A stretch of 64,000 bases of DNA, from contig NC_054877.1 of NCBI RefSeq assembly GCF_018320785.1, positions 20,752,329 through 20,816,328 on the forward strand, read 5' to 3'. Shown here piece by piece: positions 27,068 to 42,000 of this stretch. Under the pieces are notes generated by a model. It ran no database searches. It was given only the letters and a program-made list of their open reading frames with translations, and was not told the origin of the DNA. The translations under genes were made by a program, and so were the position numbers. Source of the DNA: Cheilinus undulatus (lineage: Eukaryota; Chordata; Actinopteri; Labriformes; Labridae). Positions within the stretch are counted from its first letter, which is position 1. Each line of letters starts with the position of its first letter.

Positions 27068-30000
27068 GTATGAAAATCTTGTTTTCACTTATGCCACACA
27101 AATGAAGATGAATTACAATGGAGTTGGGAATGCATGATCACACTTTTACACTTTGTTTAAACTTTATTACTAATGCCTACGTATTTTGTAGATATGTTCC
27201 CGTATGACTCACGTTGTTTCGTTGTAAAAGCTCTGCCTGCAAAGTTGAAGCTGCCAGAAACTATTTTACTCCATTGTACTTGAGTTTTGTTCAGGAAATG
27301 GCCTTTTCAAAGTGCACTAGTCCCCTCAGGAGTTTCTCTGAAAGGCCCCGTATTACTGTAAGAACAGCAATTTGACATGCACATACAAAAACTTAAGTTT
27401 GTCCTGTGGGTGCAATACTTTTTAGTTGGGTTAGATATCTGCCAGTGCCTGTCTTTTCCTTTCATTCTAAACCTGCATGTAGTTGTTCTGCTGTAATTAT
27501 TTGGGTGTGTATGTCTCTGAATCTAAACAATCTGACAACATTCAGGGTCAGTTCTGTGACTACTGCAATGTGGCTGACCCTAACAAAGCCCACCCGGTGA
27601 CCAACGCCATCGATGGGACAGAGCGGTGGTGGCAGAGCCCTCCTCTCTCCAGAGGGCTGGTTTACAACGAGGTGAATGTAACCCTGGACCTTGGACAGGT
27701 AAGATTATCATACTTTACTGTGCTGTGAACAGCTGTTTACCTGCTGCTGCCTGCACTGTGAATAATGATTGCTGTGTGGTGACAGGAAAATGTAGCACCT
27801 GGATGTTGCAAAGGGGAGTGAAGGAAAGTGTTGGCTATTGTTTTGTTGGCACCTTCACTGCTGTGAGATTAAACATTGTGATATTTTACATCTGATTCTG
27901 CCTTGTTTTGACCTTTTTTGCTGCGGTTTCTTTAAGCTAGGTGCTTATAGGGAAGTTGTTTGACAGATGTTGTTTCATTCACAAGTGCTCCAAATGTGTT
28001 ACTAGATATTATTTTCAGTTTGAGCCTCATCACCTCAGCCAGCGGTGATCATGTGATTAATGTGCTGCAGTTGGATGCTCGCCAGGAATCAGATTCACGC
28101 CCCTTTGGCAGGCGAATATGCTTCCATCACGACCCGTGTCTTTGGCAGGACTTTGGCTTACGGCCCATAAAATTGCACCTCACGCTGAATTATCCACTGT
28201 GAGGAAAGAGAGGAATTCTGTCTTGCGATTAGGGATCAGAAGAAATCAGATTGGAGGAGTGCAGGTGGAGGCCTGGATCTCTTGTGTGAGGAGGGTTTTG
28301 ACTAGCTTTGGAGTGGACTACAAAAAGAGAGAGCTACAAAGGCGCTCCTATTCGCACGTGTTGCATATTTGCCTCCCAGTGGGCGCTGTGTCTGACAATG
28401 GGTGGCGGCTTTTCTGTCTCTGTTTTTAGACAGACTGGGCTGAGCAGAGATCCTCCACGACTAAATATAGTGTGGGCATACAGGAGGATGGACACATGCA
28501 GGGCCTTCAGGGATGTCTGACTTTAATACGTGGTAATGCTCAGTTTATTTGGGAGTGGGGAAAGCAGCATTATTGCATTACAGTGTGCTAAAAAGAGCAT
28601 GGCTAGATCTTTGGCGATGGCTACCAACTGCATATTACAGCCCTCCCTCATTGTACCACCACCTCATGAACAAATAAAAACACACACACCTGTCACACAC
28701 ATTTTTCCCTTTTTGGTGTCTCATGCAACAACCAGGACTGTAAACAATGCTCACCTGCTACTGTTTCATTTGAAGCCGCATGGTTGTTGTTGTACCAAAG
28801 TCTTACATGCGTCCTGTAAATTCAGAAAGTAGTAGTTGGGTCTTCTGCATATATTCTCTAAAGGAAAGATTTAAGCCAGAGCTGGGAGAAATAGTGGCTT
28901 CTGCAGTTAAAAATGTGTGTGTTTGCTTTCCTTCATTGCTCTCTCCAACTTTACAAATGTAAGCTCATCCATTACCCAAGCCAGGACTAAAGCTGTCAAG
29001 CTTTTCTACTGTTCAATGTGAAGCTTTGATTGCTTTGTTGGCTTTTTTCAAATCCACAGGATAAATGATGTGTTCATGGAAATATGTGGGCTATATCCCA
29101 CTGAATGGGTTTGTGGTTTCTTTCAAGACAGATGCAGGTGGCTGTTCTGGTCTGTTCCATACAGTGCTCAGTACATGTATTATAAAATGGTAGAGTTGAT
29201 GTTTATGTTTAAAAGCTGAGGTTCAAAGAGAGAGGCTTTTTTTTTTTTTAGAGATGTTTCCGGTTTGTCTGTCAGGAGGCTTGTTTCAAGCCAGGTAAAC
29301 TAAGTATAAACTCATCTAGTTAAAAGCAATCTCAACATGAGTCTGACTTACACATTAAACCAAAAGTGAGCCAAAAAATAGATTTTGAGCCAAAGAAATC
29401 TGTGTTTAAATTCACTAATGATCTCTCTCAATATGGAAATGTTGCCCTGTGCGTTTATCTGACAGTTTGGTTATCTCTGGATTGTATGGACCACCTTTAA
29501 ATGAGTTGTCACAAAATTATGTAAAAGCAATCATAGTCCCCAGATGATGAATCCCATGGCTCTGAAGATTCTCTGCTAACCTCTCGTTCCACCTTAAAAT
29601 GACACATTTAAGTCGTAACCAAATGTTTCAGCAGCTATAGGAGGGACTGTTGTAAATTATTGGGACTGACATTCATGCCACCCAGAGGATACGCTGTAAT
29701 GACTTCATTGATCCCCTGGTGCTCCATCTTGCACCATATTCTTGTCAAAAAGTTTAATTTGAAGGCACTTTATAGATATTCCCATCCATCAGCTTTCTAC
29801 TTTTTGGTAACATGATTGACAGCCTGCATGCAGAACATAAGCATGTTTTTATTGCATGTTAGCTTACAGGAGTTAGCATTTGCTGCCTAGCACTGCTGTG
29901 CTCTGACAATGATTCTAGCAGGGCTGTAGACTTAGCTTTGGTTTTGCTGAGTTTATTCTCAGTAATAATCTTGGTGCAGTGACTGAGATTGTAAATGCTG

Positions 30001-33000
30001 CTAAGAGTACAAGTGTAAAGGTTACTATGGTAACTATGACAAAAGGGTGGGGATCTCAGGGTCAGTCACAATCTAAATATATGATGTGATGTTGCACAGT
30101 GCAAGCCAGCACTAAACACAATACCTTTCCCATGATACAGCAATTCTTTACCAAACAATATATTGCAAAAAAAATCATGATATATTACAATATCTGATTA
30201 ACAAAGTATAAAATGCTTGAAATATCTTCCTGTAATAAATGATTATCTTATCCTAAAAGATAAGGAGCAGGATCAGTGTATTTATTCACTGTGATCTGGT
30301 GTCAGTTTCACCTTTTATCAAATCTCAATCAACTTCTTTTCACTGCCGTCCAACAACCAAACTACGCTGGGGGGCTCAGCTTCTCTTGGATACAGGTAGT
30401 GGGAGCTCCAAGGAAAAATAGTTGGGAACCACTAGATTTGCTCTTTTATTACCTATCTTTGCCCTAGAAAGCTTGCATCTCTGATACTTAATCTGTGGTT
30501 GGGCCTGTGGTGATTGTTGTGAAGTTGACAGACACATAGTCTGCTTGTCGCTCTCCTTTCGTCTGCCTGTCGCTTTATGGCTTTAATTAAGGAGTCTGTC
30601 CAATCAAACCAGAGCTCCATAAGTCTGTGAAATCAGTCTGTCAACAGTCTGTCTTCAATCTGTCACACCTGACAGAACTGGTGAATAAGACAAGCACATT
30701 GCATGCAGCCCAATAATTGTTTAATCATAATTGTGGGAAGCCAAAAATGTGATTGAAATCGAAAATCGATAAATTGCCCAGCACTAGAAGACAGTGAAAA
30801 GTAGCACATCCCCTGTTGGCCTGGTGTGTGTCACTTTGTATCACAGAACGTTATGTTGTTGCTTGCAAAACATAATGATGACTGGAAATGGTACCAACGC
30901 GCATCTGTTTAACATTGATATCGGCCCTCTTGATAGATAGTCGTCATCAGCAAATAATGTGGGAATGGACCAGCTTCAGTAGCAGATCTTTATTGTGTCA
31001 TTTGAGATTAAGTATGCAGAAAGTCTGCTTCCAAGGAGAGACTGACTATTGGGCACAAGGAGTGACGTATTAGACAAATTCTGTTCTGTTTTTGTGGTCT
31101 AAGTGGAAATGTTGGCATGTTGTAGTGTTACATCAAAAGAAGTAATGAAAAACACAGCATCAAAATCAGTGCAATACATTCACTTTTTGTGTTGGTACAT
31201 CTCTAATGAATGGGGGAGAATTTTTCAGGGCCATAACAGTGCTTTTTCTCTAGTGCTTTATATTGGTTCACCATTATCTAGGCTACAGTGAAGTTTTTAG
31301 CTGAAAACATAGGGATTGAAAATTTGTCTTATACACAAGATCTATTTTATTTTATCACACAAGTCAGGATGATGATATAATGCTGCTTTGATGTTTTGTC
31401 ACACCCCTACTATGGCATGTTTGGTCATAATAGAGTGTTGTGAAAAGTATTTGCCCCCTTTTTGATTTCTTATTTTTTGCATATTCATCACACTTAAATG
31501 TTTCTGATCATCAAACAATTTTAATATCTCACAACCCAAGTAAATATCGAATGCAGTTTCTAAATAATGATTTTATTTATTAAGGGGACAAAATCCAACC
31601 CTATCTGACCCTCTGTGAAAAAGGAATTGCCCCCTGAACCTAATAACTGGTTGTGCCACCCTTGGCAGCAATAACTGAAATCAAGAGTTTGTGAAAACTG
31701 GTGATGAGTCTTTCGATTCGCTGTGGAGGAATTTGGCCCACTTTCTTCACAGAAATGTTTTAATTCAGCCATATTGGACACACCACAGCATCTCAGTTGG
31801 ATTTAAGTCTGGACTTGGACTTGTCCACTCCAAAACCTTAATTTTGTTTTTTCTTGAGCCATTCACAGGTGGACTTGCTGATATATTTCAGGTAGTTGTC
31901 CTGCTGCATAACCCAAGAGTGCTTGAGCTTGAGGGCCAGATGTTCTCCTTCAGGATTTTCTGGTAGACAGCAGAATTCATGGTTCCATCAGTCACAACAA
32001 GTGGTCCAGGTCCTGAAGCAGCAAAGCAGCCCCAGACCATCACACTGACACCACCATGTTTGACTGTTGGCATGATGTTCTGATGTTCTTTTTATCAAAT
32101 GCTGTGTTATTTTTACTCCAGCTGTAACTGGCTGCACACCCTCCAAAAAGGTCCACTTTTTTCTCGTCAACCAGAATATTTTTCCAAAAGTCTTGGGGAT
32201 CATCAAGATGTTTCTTGGCAAATGTGAGACGAGTCTTTGTGTTCTTTTTTGTCAGCAGTGGTTTTGGCCTTGGAACTCTCCCATGATGCCATTTTTGCCC
32301 TGTGTCTTTCTTATGGTTGAGTCATGAACTCTGACCTTAACTGAGGCCATTGAGGCCTACAGGTCTTCGGATGTCTTTCTAGGTTTTTTGTGACCTCCTG
32401 GATGAGTTGTCGTTGCTCTCTTAGAATAATTATGGTTGGCCGATCACTCCTGGGAAGGTTCACCACTGTTACCAGTTTTCTCCATTTGTGGATAATGGCT
32501 CTGACTGTGGTTTGCTGGAATCCCAAAGCCTTGGAAATGGCTTTGTAACCTTTTCCAGACTGATAGTTTTTAATCACTTTGTTTCTCATTTGTTCTTGAA
32601 TTTCTTTGGATCGTGGCATGATGTGTTTCTTTTTGAGATCTTGTAGCCTACTTCACTTTGTCTGACAGCTTCTATTTAAGGGATTTCTTGATTCAACATA
32701 TCTGGCAGTAATCAGGCCTGGGTGTGGCCAGTGAAACTGAACTCAAAGAACTGTGGTTAATCACAGTTAACTCATGATTTAACAAGGGGAGCAATTACTT
32801 TTTCACATAGGAAAAGATAGGGTTGGATTTTTTCCCTTAATAGATAAAATCATCATTCAGAAACTGCATTTTGTTTTTACTTGGGTTGTATTTGTGAGAT
32901 ATTAAGATTGATTTGATGATCCAAACATTTAATTGTGATAAATCTGCAAAAAGAAAAAAAAAAAAAAACAGGAATCAGAAAGAGGGCAAATACTTTTCTT

Positions 33001-36000
33001 GCTTACTATCTTTGTCTGCCTTCTGCCACACAGTCAAACAGGTATGAATAATGACACCACACCTATGTGCTAACTGCTGCAGATAATCTAATCCAAACAG
33101 GAAATGCAATGTAAGAAATACTTTTTCTTGGTGCTATATTTATGATCCTCCTCGAAATTCTGGGTACTGTAATGGCATAGGTATTATATAGTGCCCCAAG
33201 CTCTCAAATCTCCTCTGGATAAGCCCTACATCTCAGTCAGCAAGTACAAGATAGCTGCTCCTTGTTTTTCTGACTTCTTGGCTTTTGACCTGTGACCCAT
33301 GAAAATCAGAACTTGAGACAGGAAATTATCTCATCGACCTTTGGTTGGCTTCTGAGTAGAAAGCAGTTATATTAGCCATGTTTACTCCAATATATGTAGG
33401 TGTTAAGCGTGGATGTAATTTATTGCTTTTAAGTTAAGATTTATGTACTATATGTTTACTCTCATACTATTTGTCAAACCAAATGCATTCATATGTCCAC
33501 AAGCCAGTAAACATGTCTTGTCAGCTCTGTTATAAATGTATTCTGCATGTCATCACCAAAATACTGGCAACTTTTCCAGGAACTTTTGCCCTCGTTAAAC
33601 TATTTACAGGACACAGTAGGCAAGCCATTGTTCTGGTAAACATTTACACCATGTATCAGACTACCAGTCGCTCCTTATTTTCTGGGGAATGTATTTTAGG
33701 AGCCCTGACCACATGTGCTTATCTGCCTGAGTGAGCCCCGAGTCAGCCATGTGAGTCAAACATAGCAAGGCTTACTGCTGTCTGTCTCCAATCTGATGAG
33801 ACTGAGCTGTTTTGGTGTCAGGCACTGAATCAACATCAAACAATATCAGTTTAGAATAAGGTCTGACCAGTTGGATAGATCAATGTCCAAGGGACTTAAA
33901 TTGTATTTTTACTCTAAAGTTAAGGCTGAGGATTATTGCTGCTGGTGACAGGTGTTTATTGTATTGTTGATGGATTTTTGTTTCATTGACTTTGCGGCTG
34001 TAAAAGGCCAAATTTCAAAACACGATTGCTGTTTTTGAGTGAATTATAGGTTATCGTTTGCTCAACATATTGTTATGTTTGGTTGTAGGAGATGTAATAA
34101 GCACAAGAACACTGGCATGCTAAATTTAGAGAGGGATCTGGTTCAGGTTAGTGCAGTGTCTTTGGCACTGGTTAAAGTTTTGCAATCAACAAGAGACAAA
34201 GCTTCCAAGAACTCAATTTTTAGAGACATTCTCCTGGAACCTAATCTCCTTTTCTCAGGGGTCCTTCTCCCACTAAAGTTGGTTTGAATGTTTTATTTGC
34301 AGCCGTCGCCCCCTTTTGTGTCCGAATCCTTCCAGGCAGTATTGTGTGACATCCTTTCTGCGCTCCCAGACTCTCACAGAGGTTTGGTTCTTTTTAAGCC
34401 CCTCTGAAAGTGACCTAGCCCTCTCATTTCACTTAACAAATGGATGGAAATGAAGAGGTGGTGTAATTTGGTGGTGAGAAAGTACTTAAACAGAAAACAG
34501 ACACACAAATGCACAAGTTTAAGGCTAAAACCCTCCACTTTCCCTTGACATTTGTCCTCTCCTGAGTTACAAGCGTGTATAATGCTTATGCATGTATGAT
34601 CTTGGCCATACAGACTTACTAACAGGTTAGTCTCCTTTTAAAGCGTGTGTTTTAGTCTCCTTTTAAAGCATGTGTTTCAAGCGTAATCTTAAAAAAAACT
34701 AAGACAAATGATAGATCAAGTCTTTTTTTATAACCAATATATTATTTTTGTTAGTGGAAAGGTTATTACTTATTGAAGTTATTATTTAGCCTTTATTTAA
34801 CCAGGAAAACTTCATTTAGACAACAAAAATCATATGCAAGAGTGCCCTGGTTGTAAAAATTATTGATAATTCAGTGCCTTTCAGTACCATCTCATTTAAA
34901 AAGACTTTTACATCTAAAAAATCTTTCAATATTTAGCCATATTTTTAACCAGTGCTGACACTGGAGAACAACTAGAGAGCATTGTCTAAACTGCAAAAAT
35001 ACATTGCCAATATTTGAGAACAGAATCTTTGCCAACATATTTCTGCAATTTATGCAGTATGCATGGTTTTCTTTGCAATTTTTGATGGTTAAAAACAAGA
35101 AATGACCTAATATTGAATGACTAGGACTCATATTTGTTGCCACAGTATTAAAACTGGTTTGATTTTAAGTGGAATTGTATGAAACAAAAAATGGGGTATT
35201 GTCACAGCTCTGATGATAAAGATTTGTTCATACACTGCAGTTTGCTCAGTCTGGCAGCAGAGACAAAACCCATCCCATCCTACAGCTGAAAAAAGAAAAA
35301 AGAGCCTCTCTTTAACCAGGCTGCCTGAGGCGCCAGATATTTACCACTTCTCCAACAGCCACTTCATGCTAGTTAGCTGTATAGCAGCCCCTCTGTTGGA
35401 CTGCAGTTCCTCCTAAATCTGGAGCCTCTATGTGGGAAAACTTGTGGGGGTTAATGGGGGATCTTTTCACCTTTTCAACACCCACGTCACCCGTTCATAT
35501 ATGGAAATGCTAATCAGTGGTCACAGGTTTACTGACGCAGGCATTGATGCAGTGGGATTTGTTGTAAAGCAGGAGTTGTCCTAGAAATTTGATGAGGTTG
35601 TTTTATTAAAAGTAGTATAGCCATTTGCCTGCTTTGCTTAAATTGACTGATCCTTCATAAATATGCAAAATTTCTAAAATTATGTTTTCACTTTGTCATG
35701 ATGGGCACTGAGCTTAGATTAATGAGATAAAAATGATTTTTTTCAACTGAGGCATCAGGCTACAACATGAGAAAAACAAAAAAAGCAAAGGTGGTCTGAA
35801 TACTTTCTGTATGCACTGCAAATGTGGTTCAGGCTTAAAACTTAAGTCTCTAAAACACACTTTAAAGTAGAGGAATGAGGATGAACAGCTGATGAAGGTG
35901 TGATGGTCCTACCTAAAACTCCACAAACTTAATTGTACATACGGTCGATATTAACAGCCAGTATAGGCCAATATTAAAAGCTGTTTAAATACCAGTTATG

Positions 36001-39000
36001 AACTTTTATAGCTTATATCTGCTGATGCTGATATCATGCCAAAAATATCTTGCACTCCTAATTTATTTTATTAAGAGAAACAGCATTGTTGACAAAAAAC
36101 AATAAAAAAAAACATCATACATTGACTATTGATTAGAGTTGTCTCGATTCCAAAGTTTAATCACAGTTACGATACTAGCAGAAATCAAATGATGTTGATA
36201 CCTCACAGGGGCGTATCAAGGGATTTTGGGCCCCCAGAATGAATATTACACAGGGCCCACTTAACTAACCAAGCAACAAAAGTTGCATCATTTTTACAAA
36301 TGTCTATGTACTTTAATTTATTTTGAACCATATTTCCCCATTTATGAGCAATAGTTTTACTGTTTTTAGATTAAATTTACTTGGATTATTTCGCAGCACT
36401 GGACTACACCATTTGGAAATTCTAAGGAAAGAGCAGGGGCCTCCCTGTATTTTATTTAACTCTGTTTGATACAAATTTTGGTCCATCAACCAATTCCTTT
36501 AGTCGCTTTTGATTCAATAATGACACTAATTACAAAAAAAAAAAAAAAAAAAAAAAGCTGATTTTCATTGCAGGCTTATCAAGGGCCCCTCCCTACTGTG
36601 GGCCCGGGTAATCAGTCCCCTTTTTCCCCCCTGTGCTATGCCCATGACACCTCATATGAACTGAACTGAACAAAAATAGAAGTCCTGGGCACCTAGTTTC
36701 TTGTTTTTAATCACCAACAATTGCAGGCAAACTCTCTAACACTATGCAAAATTGCACTTAATACATTTTGTGTTTCCTGTGATTTTTGCAATTTAGATAG
36801 TTTGCAAGCAACTATTGATGGATTATTCTTCTCCTACACATCTGCCTTATGATATATAGCTAGTTTCTTTTAAGTTTTGTTTTTCCCACACTGTTGATTA
36901 AAATAAAGACTGTAAGGCACATGGGATAAAAAAGAATCCCAGTATTGAGGAGTTTTAAAACCTTAGCTCCTGATAATCCTCAAAAATTGATTTTCCATTC
37001 ATTTTACATTTTAGGCTTTTTTGAAAAATCCATAGCTTCTGAGAAATGTGTAGTTGTATGGAGTGACATCACTCAATCAGACATATTCAGAAATAAATAA
37101 AGAAGAAAATCCCTTGGCAGCTGCTCCTCAAACTTGTATAATGTAAAGTACCTGTAGAAACTCATGTATCCTGTGTATTCTGCAGCACCTACAGTTAGCT
37201 TGTGACTTTTTGCCTACCTCTCTTTGTTACCACATTACTAATTCTGTCATGGAGACAGAGTAAAATACACCAGACTAGCCCTCGCCCCTTCCCCCGCCCA
37301 CCTGTTGCACAAAGACAAACAGTTGTACATTGCACACTGTCCCGGAGAGGAGGGCTGCAGTGTGCTCTGTCTGTCTGGCAGGGCTGATCCACCCCGACAG
37401 AAGGGGATGCCTCCTCACTTTTAAATTGCATTCCTGTGATCTCACATCAGACTCTCAGGAGCGTGCTCAGATGGCTTCTAGGTGTCAAGACTCGGAGCTC
37501 ACTGTAGATTTAGTCCTCTTGGCCATGAGGCACTCTTTGGTTGGATTAGGAAGTTCAATATTTGTTTCTTGACTGCGCCTGCTTAAAATGTGCTCATTAA
37601 TGCTTGCTTGCATTTCTATTATGTTAAACATGGAAGATTTAATGTGAGATTTGGACAGGAATAGAAAGTGTAATCTGTACTGAAAATGAGAAAAAAATGT
37701 TAATGAATTAAAATAATTCCAAACAAATATGCATGGTTAGGACTGTAAGCAGGGTTTGACGTTAACTTTTTTGCTCACTGGCTACTGTGGCTACTTGTTT
37801 TTGAAAAGTTACTAGCCACCGAACATTTCCACTGGCCACAATTGTGTTGATAGGAAATGGTGTTACATGCCAAATTGGGTATGTCCAGTATGAGATGAAG
37901 CACATACTCCATCTCCTTCTTTAATGGATACCTAGTTTATACAATTATTAAAACATTGACTTTAAATTAACTTTATTCAAAAAATCAGAAATGCAGATGG
38001 TGTCATCTTATTCTCACTCAGACAAATATCCACCAGAGAATGCTAAGGTTGTGACACTGATAAATTCTAGTGGCCAAAGTGGCTAGTTGAAGTCAATTTG
38101 GTACCTGCCACAGCTGAAATCAACCCGCATTTGGCTAGTTGGCCAGTGTAAATGTCAAGCCCTGACTGTAAGACATGAGGATAATTTTCTTCTCTCTGTA
38201 CTTGGAGCTCAATATGTGTACTCATACTGAACTTCTGCTCTTGGTTTTTTTTTTTTTACCCCAACCAGCAGGACAGCTTTATGGTCGACCAAAGCAGTTA
38301 CTCTTTTTTCTCTTCATCTGTGTTCTGGTTTAGCATTTCAATTATATTGAACTTATTATTTGCTAATGTATAGTGAATTTGATATGTATATACTTGAAAT
38401 GCGCATAAGATATTACAAATCTATTGGCTAGAATCTTATGGTATTAGATTGGGTGGACACTTGGGTTAAACTATTTTACAAAGAAGTAAAGGAATTAAAG
38501 GAATATTTTGGGGTTTTTGAAGTTGGGTTGTATAAGGTACTAGTGGCATTAGCCTCCAGGGATTTCAGGGGAAGCTAGGTTATACAGTGCTACAGACAGG
38601 TACAGCTGCTCCACATAAATTATCGAGTTTAAGGTAAAAACAGGCAAAAACAATTCTGTGGCATGAGATCTCATCACACCCCTAGAAATCACTGAAGGCT
38701 AATGCCACCACTATTGCCAAGTACCTCACACAACTTAACTTAAAAATTACTGAACTATTGGCCTGTGAGCAAAGGTAAAATTTTTGTCTTGAATAACACT
38801 CAAAATAGTTCAGTGATTTCTGATGTCTTTATCCCTTAATATATTTATGTTTTGATAAGATAGGTACACACCCCATCATCTCATATCAGCACGCAGCACC
38901 TGCTATTAAAGAAAAACAGCCTCATTATTGTATTAAAGATTTGGAACATGAAATCAAAAACAATGTGCGTATAAGACACTTGGCACCTTATCGAGAAGGC

Positions 39001-42000
39001 TGTGAGAAATTCCTCACTAGTCCTTTTACAGCACACTTCATTAAATCAACACAATGAGATTATAAACGTGGCAGGCACAGCAATGAGAGAACCTGGAAAA
39101 GGGTCACGCAATCTAGTCGAACTTTTTTTTAGGAAACTCAATTCTGCAGCTTGATAATTTGATGCACGGGGACGTTAGAGAACAAGTAGAGGCAAAAGCA
39201 CTACAGCAGTTAACACTTAAGAGTGCACATTTATCACTCAAGCTCACACATTTTGTGTGGGCTGTAGGGGTCACTACTTACACTACTTACAGCTATAAAA
39301 GTGTATCAGTGGACAGCAGATCTCCACAAGATGTGTTGGGTGGCGTGTTTTGGGTCGGGACCATGTGGGACTGGGACAAATGCATATCGCTTAAAATAAA
39401 TCAGAGTTGAATCTTTCTCACTGCAATTGCAGCATCCAGGTTCAGACTGAAATGCCCATAGTGGGAGAAGGGCTTTCCCAAGGGCTTATCTAAGTCGTCT
39501 CTCATTCTCTCCTCCCGGTGTTGTGTCTGTTTCCCCTCTGATATGTGTTTACCCTACCTTAACCTGCCCTGCCTTACCCTAAGTTAACATTTACCTCAGC
39601 TTCAGGGGGCAACTGGCCGTATTACAGTCAATCTGGTGGTAAAGACTACAAAATGGATACAATCATCTTGTGTTGTGTTTTGCTTTAATGGACATATTGG
39701 TGTTGTCCCAATACAAAGAGTTTCTGCTTCAAAGTTGGACCACACTTGGACTTACAATGGCTTGTTTAAAACATTAAATGTTTCCCTGATTTACTATTTT
39801 TTATGTTTAATATGGATGTTTATAAAATAAGAAAGTGTAAAATTGGATTGATGGACCTCTCAGACCATACAGTAGCCCGGTATATATGGATATTGACATA
39901 AAAAAATAAAACAAACAGTTTTTCTTGGAGACTGAATTCTAATATACTTAAAGGGACCACTCAAACAGGAGCTACAAAGAGATATTCAGGCTTACATGGA
40001 GGAAAACGACAATTGGGAGGTCTCCCCAAGCATACTCTGGGATGCCAGTAAGGCAGTGATGAGAAGAAAATAATTGCAAGATTGACACACTTAAAGAAAC
40101 TTAGGCTAGAAAAATTGAACAAACTCGAGCAAGAATTAAACAATTTAGAAAGAAAAAATAAACGCAATGTAAATGTTGACACTACTCAAAAAATTACAGA
40201 CATTGAATGCCAAATAAATGAACTATACTCATTAGAAATACAGAAAAAATTGCTATTCATGAAACAGCGATACTATGAGGTTGGAAGCAAGTCTGCAAAA
40301 TTTTTGGCTTACAAGCTAAAGAAACTTCAAACAAATAGAGTAATACTCAGAATAAAAGATCCAATTAATAAACAGGTAAAGCACAAAATCCAAGATATTC
40401 AAGGCTGTTTTGAATCTTGTGATAGAAATCTATACACTAAAAAGACCAGTAAAGGAGATTCTGATGCAGACACACTCCTAAATTCCCTGAAACTTCCTGT
40501 AATCTCAGATGAGCAAAATACAGCTCTGTTGGCAAAAGTGACACTCAAAGAGCTGGAAAGCGCAATAAAAAAAACTTAAGACAAACAAATCTCCAGGATC
40601 TGATGGATTTAGTGCTGAATGGTACAAACCTTTAAAGATGTATTATCACCTTTATTGTTAAGAACATTTAATTGGATATTAGAAGAGGGGGACACGCCTC
40701 CCTCCTGGCAAGAGGCCGTCATTGCTGTATTACCAAAAGAGGGGAAGGACAAGCTAGAATGTTCAAATTATAGGCCAATTAGTGTTTTAAATCAAGATTA
40801 TAAACTGTCTACCTATATCTTATTTAAAAGACTTGAAACTATGCTACCTGACATTATCAACTTAGACCACACAGGTTTTATTAGAGACCAACTAGAGACA
40901 ATATCAGACGTACTTCACACATAATTAACAATATAAAAATGAAGAATATCAAAGCTGTAATACGGGGAACAAAAATGGCTAAATGAAAAAAAAAAACATT
41001 AAATGGTATTAAATGCTTATCATGGCCTTTGTTTAACTGCTTTGAAATTGTCTTACCTAGGCCAAGTGGTAATCTGTGGTGCAAAAATGTTGCCAGTGTG
41101 GAAGTGCACAAATCTGCAGCTCTTCGAGTATTCCCTAGATGTTGGATTGCAAAAGAGAGGGTCTGTACAGGGGCTGAATTGTTCTTATAATACATGCATA
41201 ATGCAACACAAAGGCTAAAAGTTGGATATAATTTGGGTGTGGCTGAGGTGACCGACAGCAGGGCATGTTGTTACTGTTTCCTAGAGGGTTCAGGACCCAC
41301 CAGCACCTTCTCTTTGCCTATTTTTACACTGATTGACTTCTGGCACTAATCCAGGTCACCCACAGAGATGCTTCCCAGCTTGGCTGATCACTTTGTCTTG
41401 AACTGAGGAAGGCCTTTAGTGAGCTATAAGATTAAATTATTGACCAGTATAGTTTTCTTAGTGATTATTTTTGACTTCACATGGGAAGGAAAACTGCTTG
41501 TAAGAAGTGATCCCACAATCCTGGTCTGCATTGCAGGCTACCCCAGCATTATAATAGCCCCCCTGAAAAACTCCTGAATTCAAGGCAAAAAAGTGAGCTG
41601 CAGAGGAGGACAATGCGCACTTAACTTGGATTTGTGCAGTGTGTCTTCATCAACAGATTTCCAAATTTCTAGTATGGAGGCCACCATCATTGACCCTCAG
41701 AATGTCTCTTTAGAAACCAGTGGATGATATCACGATGACTATGTTCATGTATTTTACAGTCTTTAACCTGAACACGAAAGTCTAAATGAAATTATGATTA
41801 AAAAACACATTAATTCATAGCAAAAATAAAATTATTTTGTGACAAAGGCCTCTATTTATGGAAGCCTGCTTAACTTGTGCCCCACTTGTGGCTGGTAAAA
41901 AAGTTGAGGAGTTAGCACTTGTCAGAGGGTTGTAATGGTTCTTGAGTGTGGACTGGAATTGTTAGTGAACAGTGGTCACAGTGGTTATTCATGCTCAGTC

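Noticed and set aside
28118-28429. 103-codon plus-strand frame in lama3 intron 2
   Set aside because: No similarity to laminin or any other family I recognise, and splicing exon 2 to exon 3 keeps the laminin frame without it.
40082-40924. Two consecutive plus-strand frames, considered as a host gene with coiled coil
   Set aside because: The second frame is an L1-type reverse transcriptase start and the first is the region that precedes it in ORF2. It is one frameshifted LINE.
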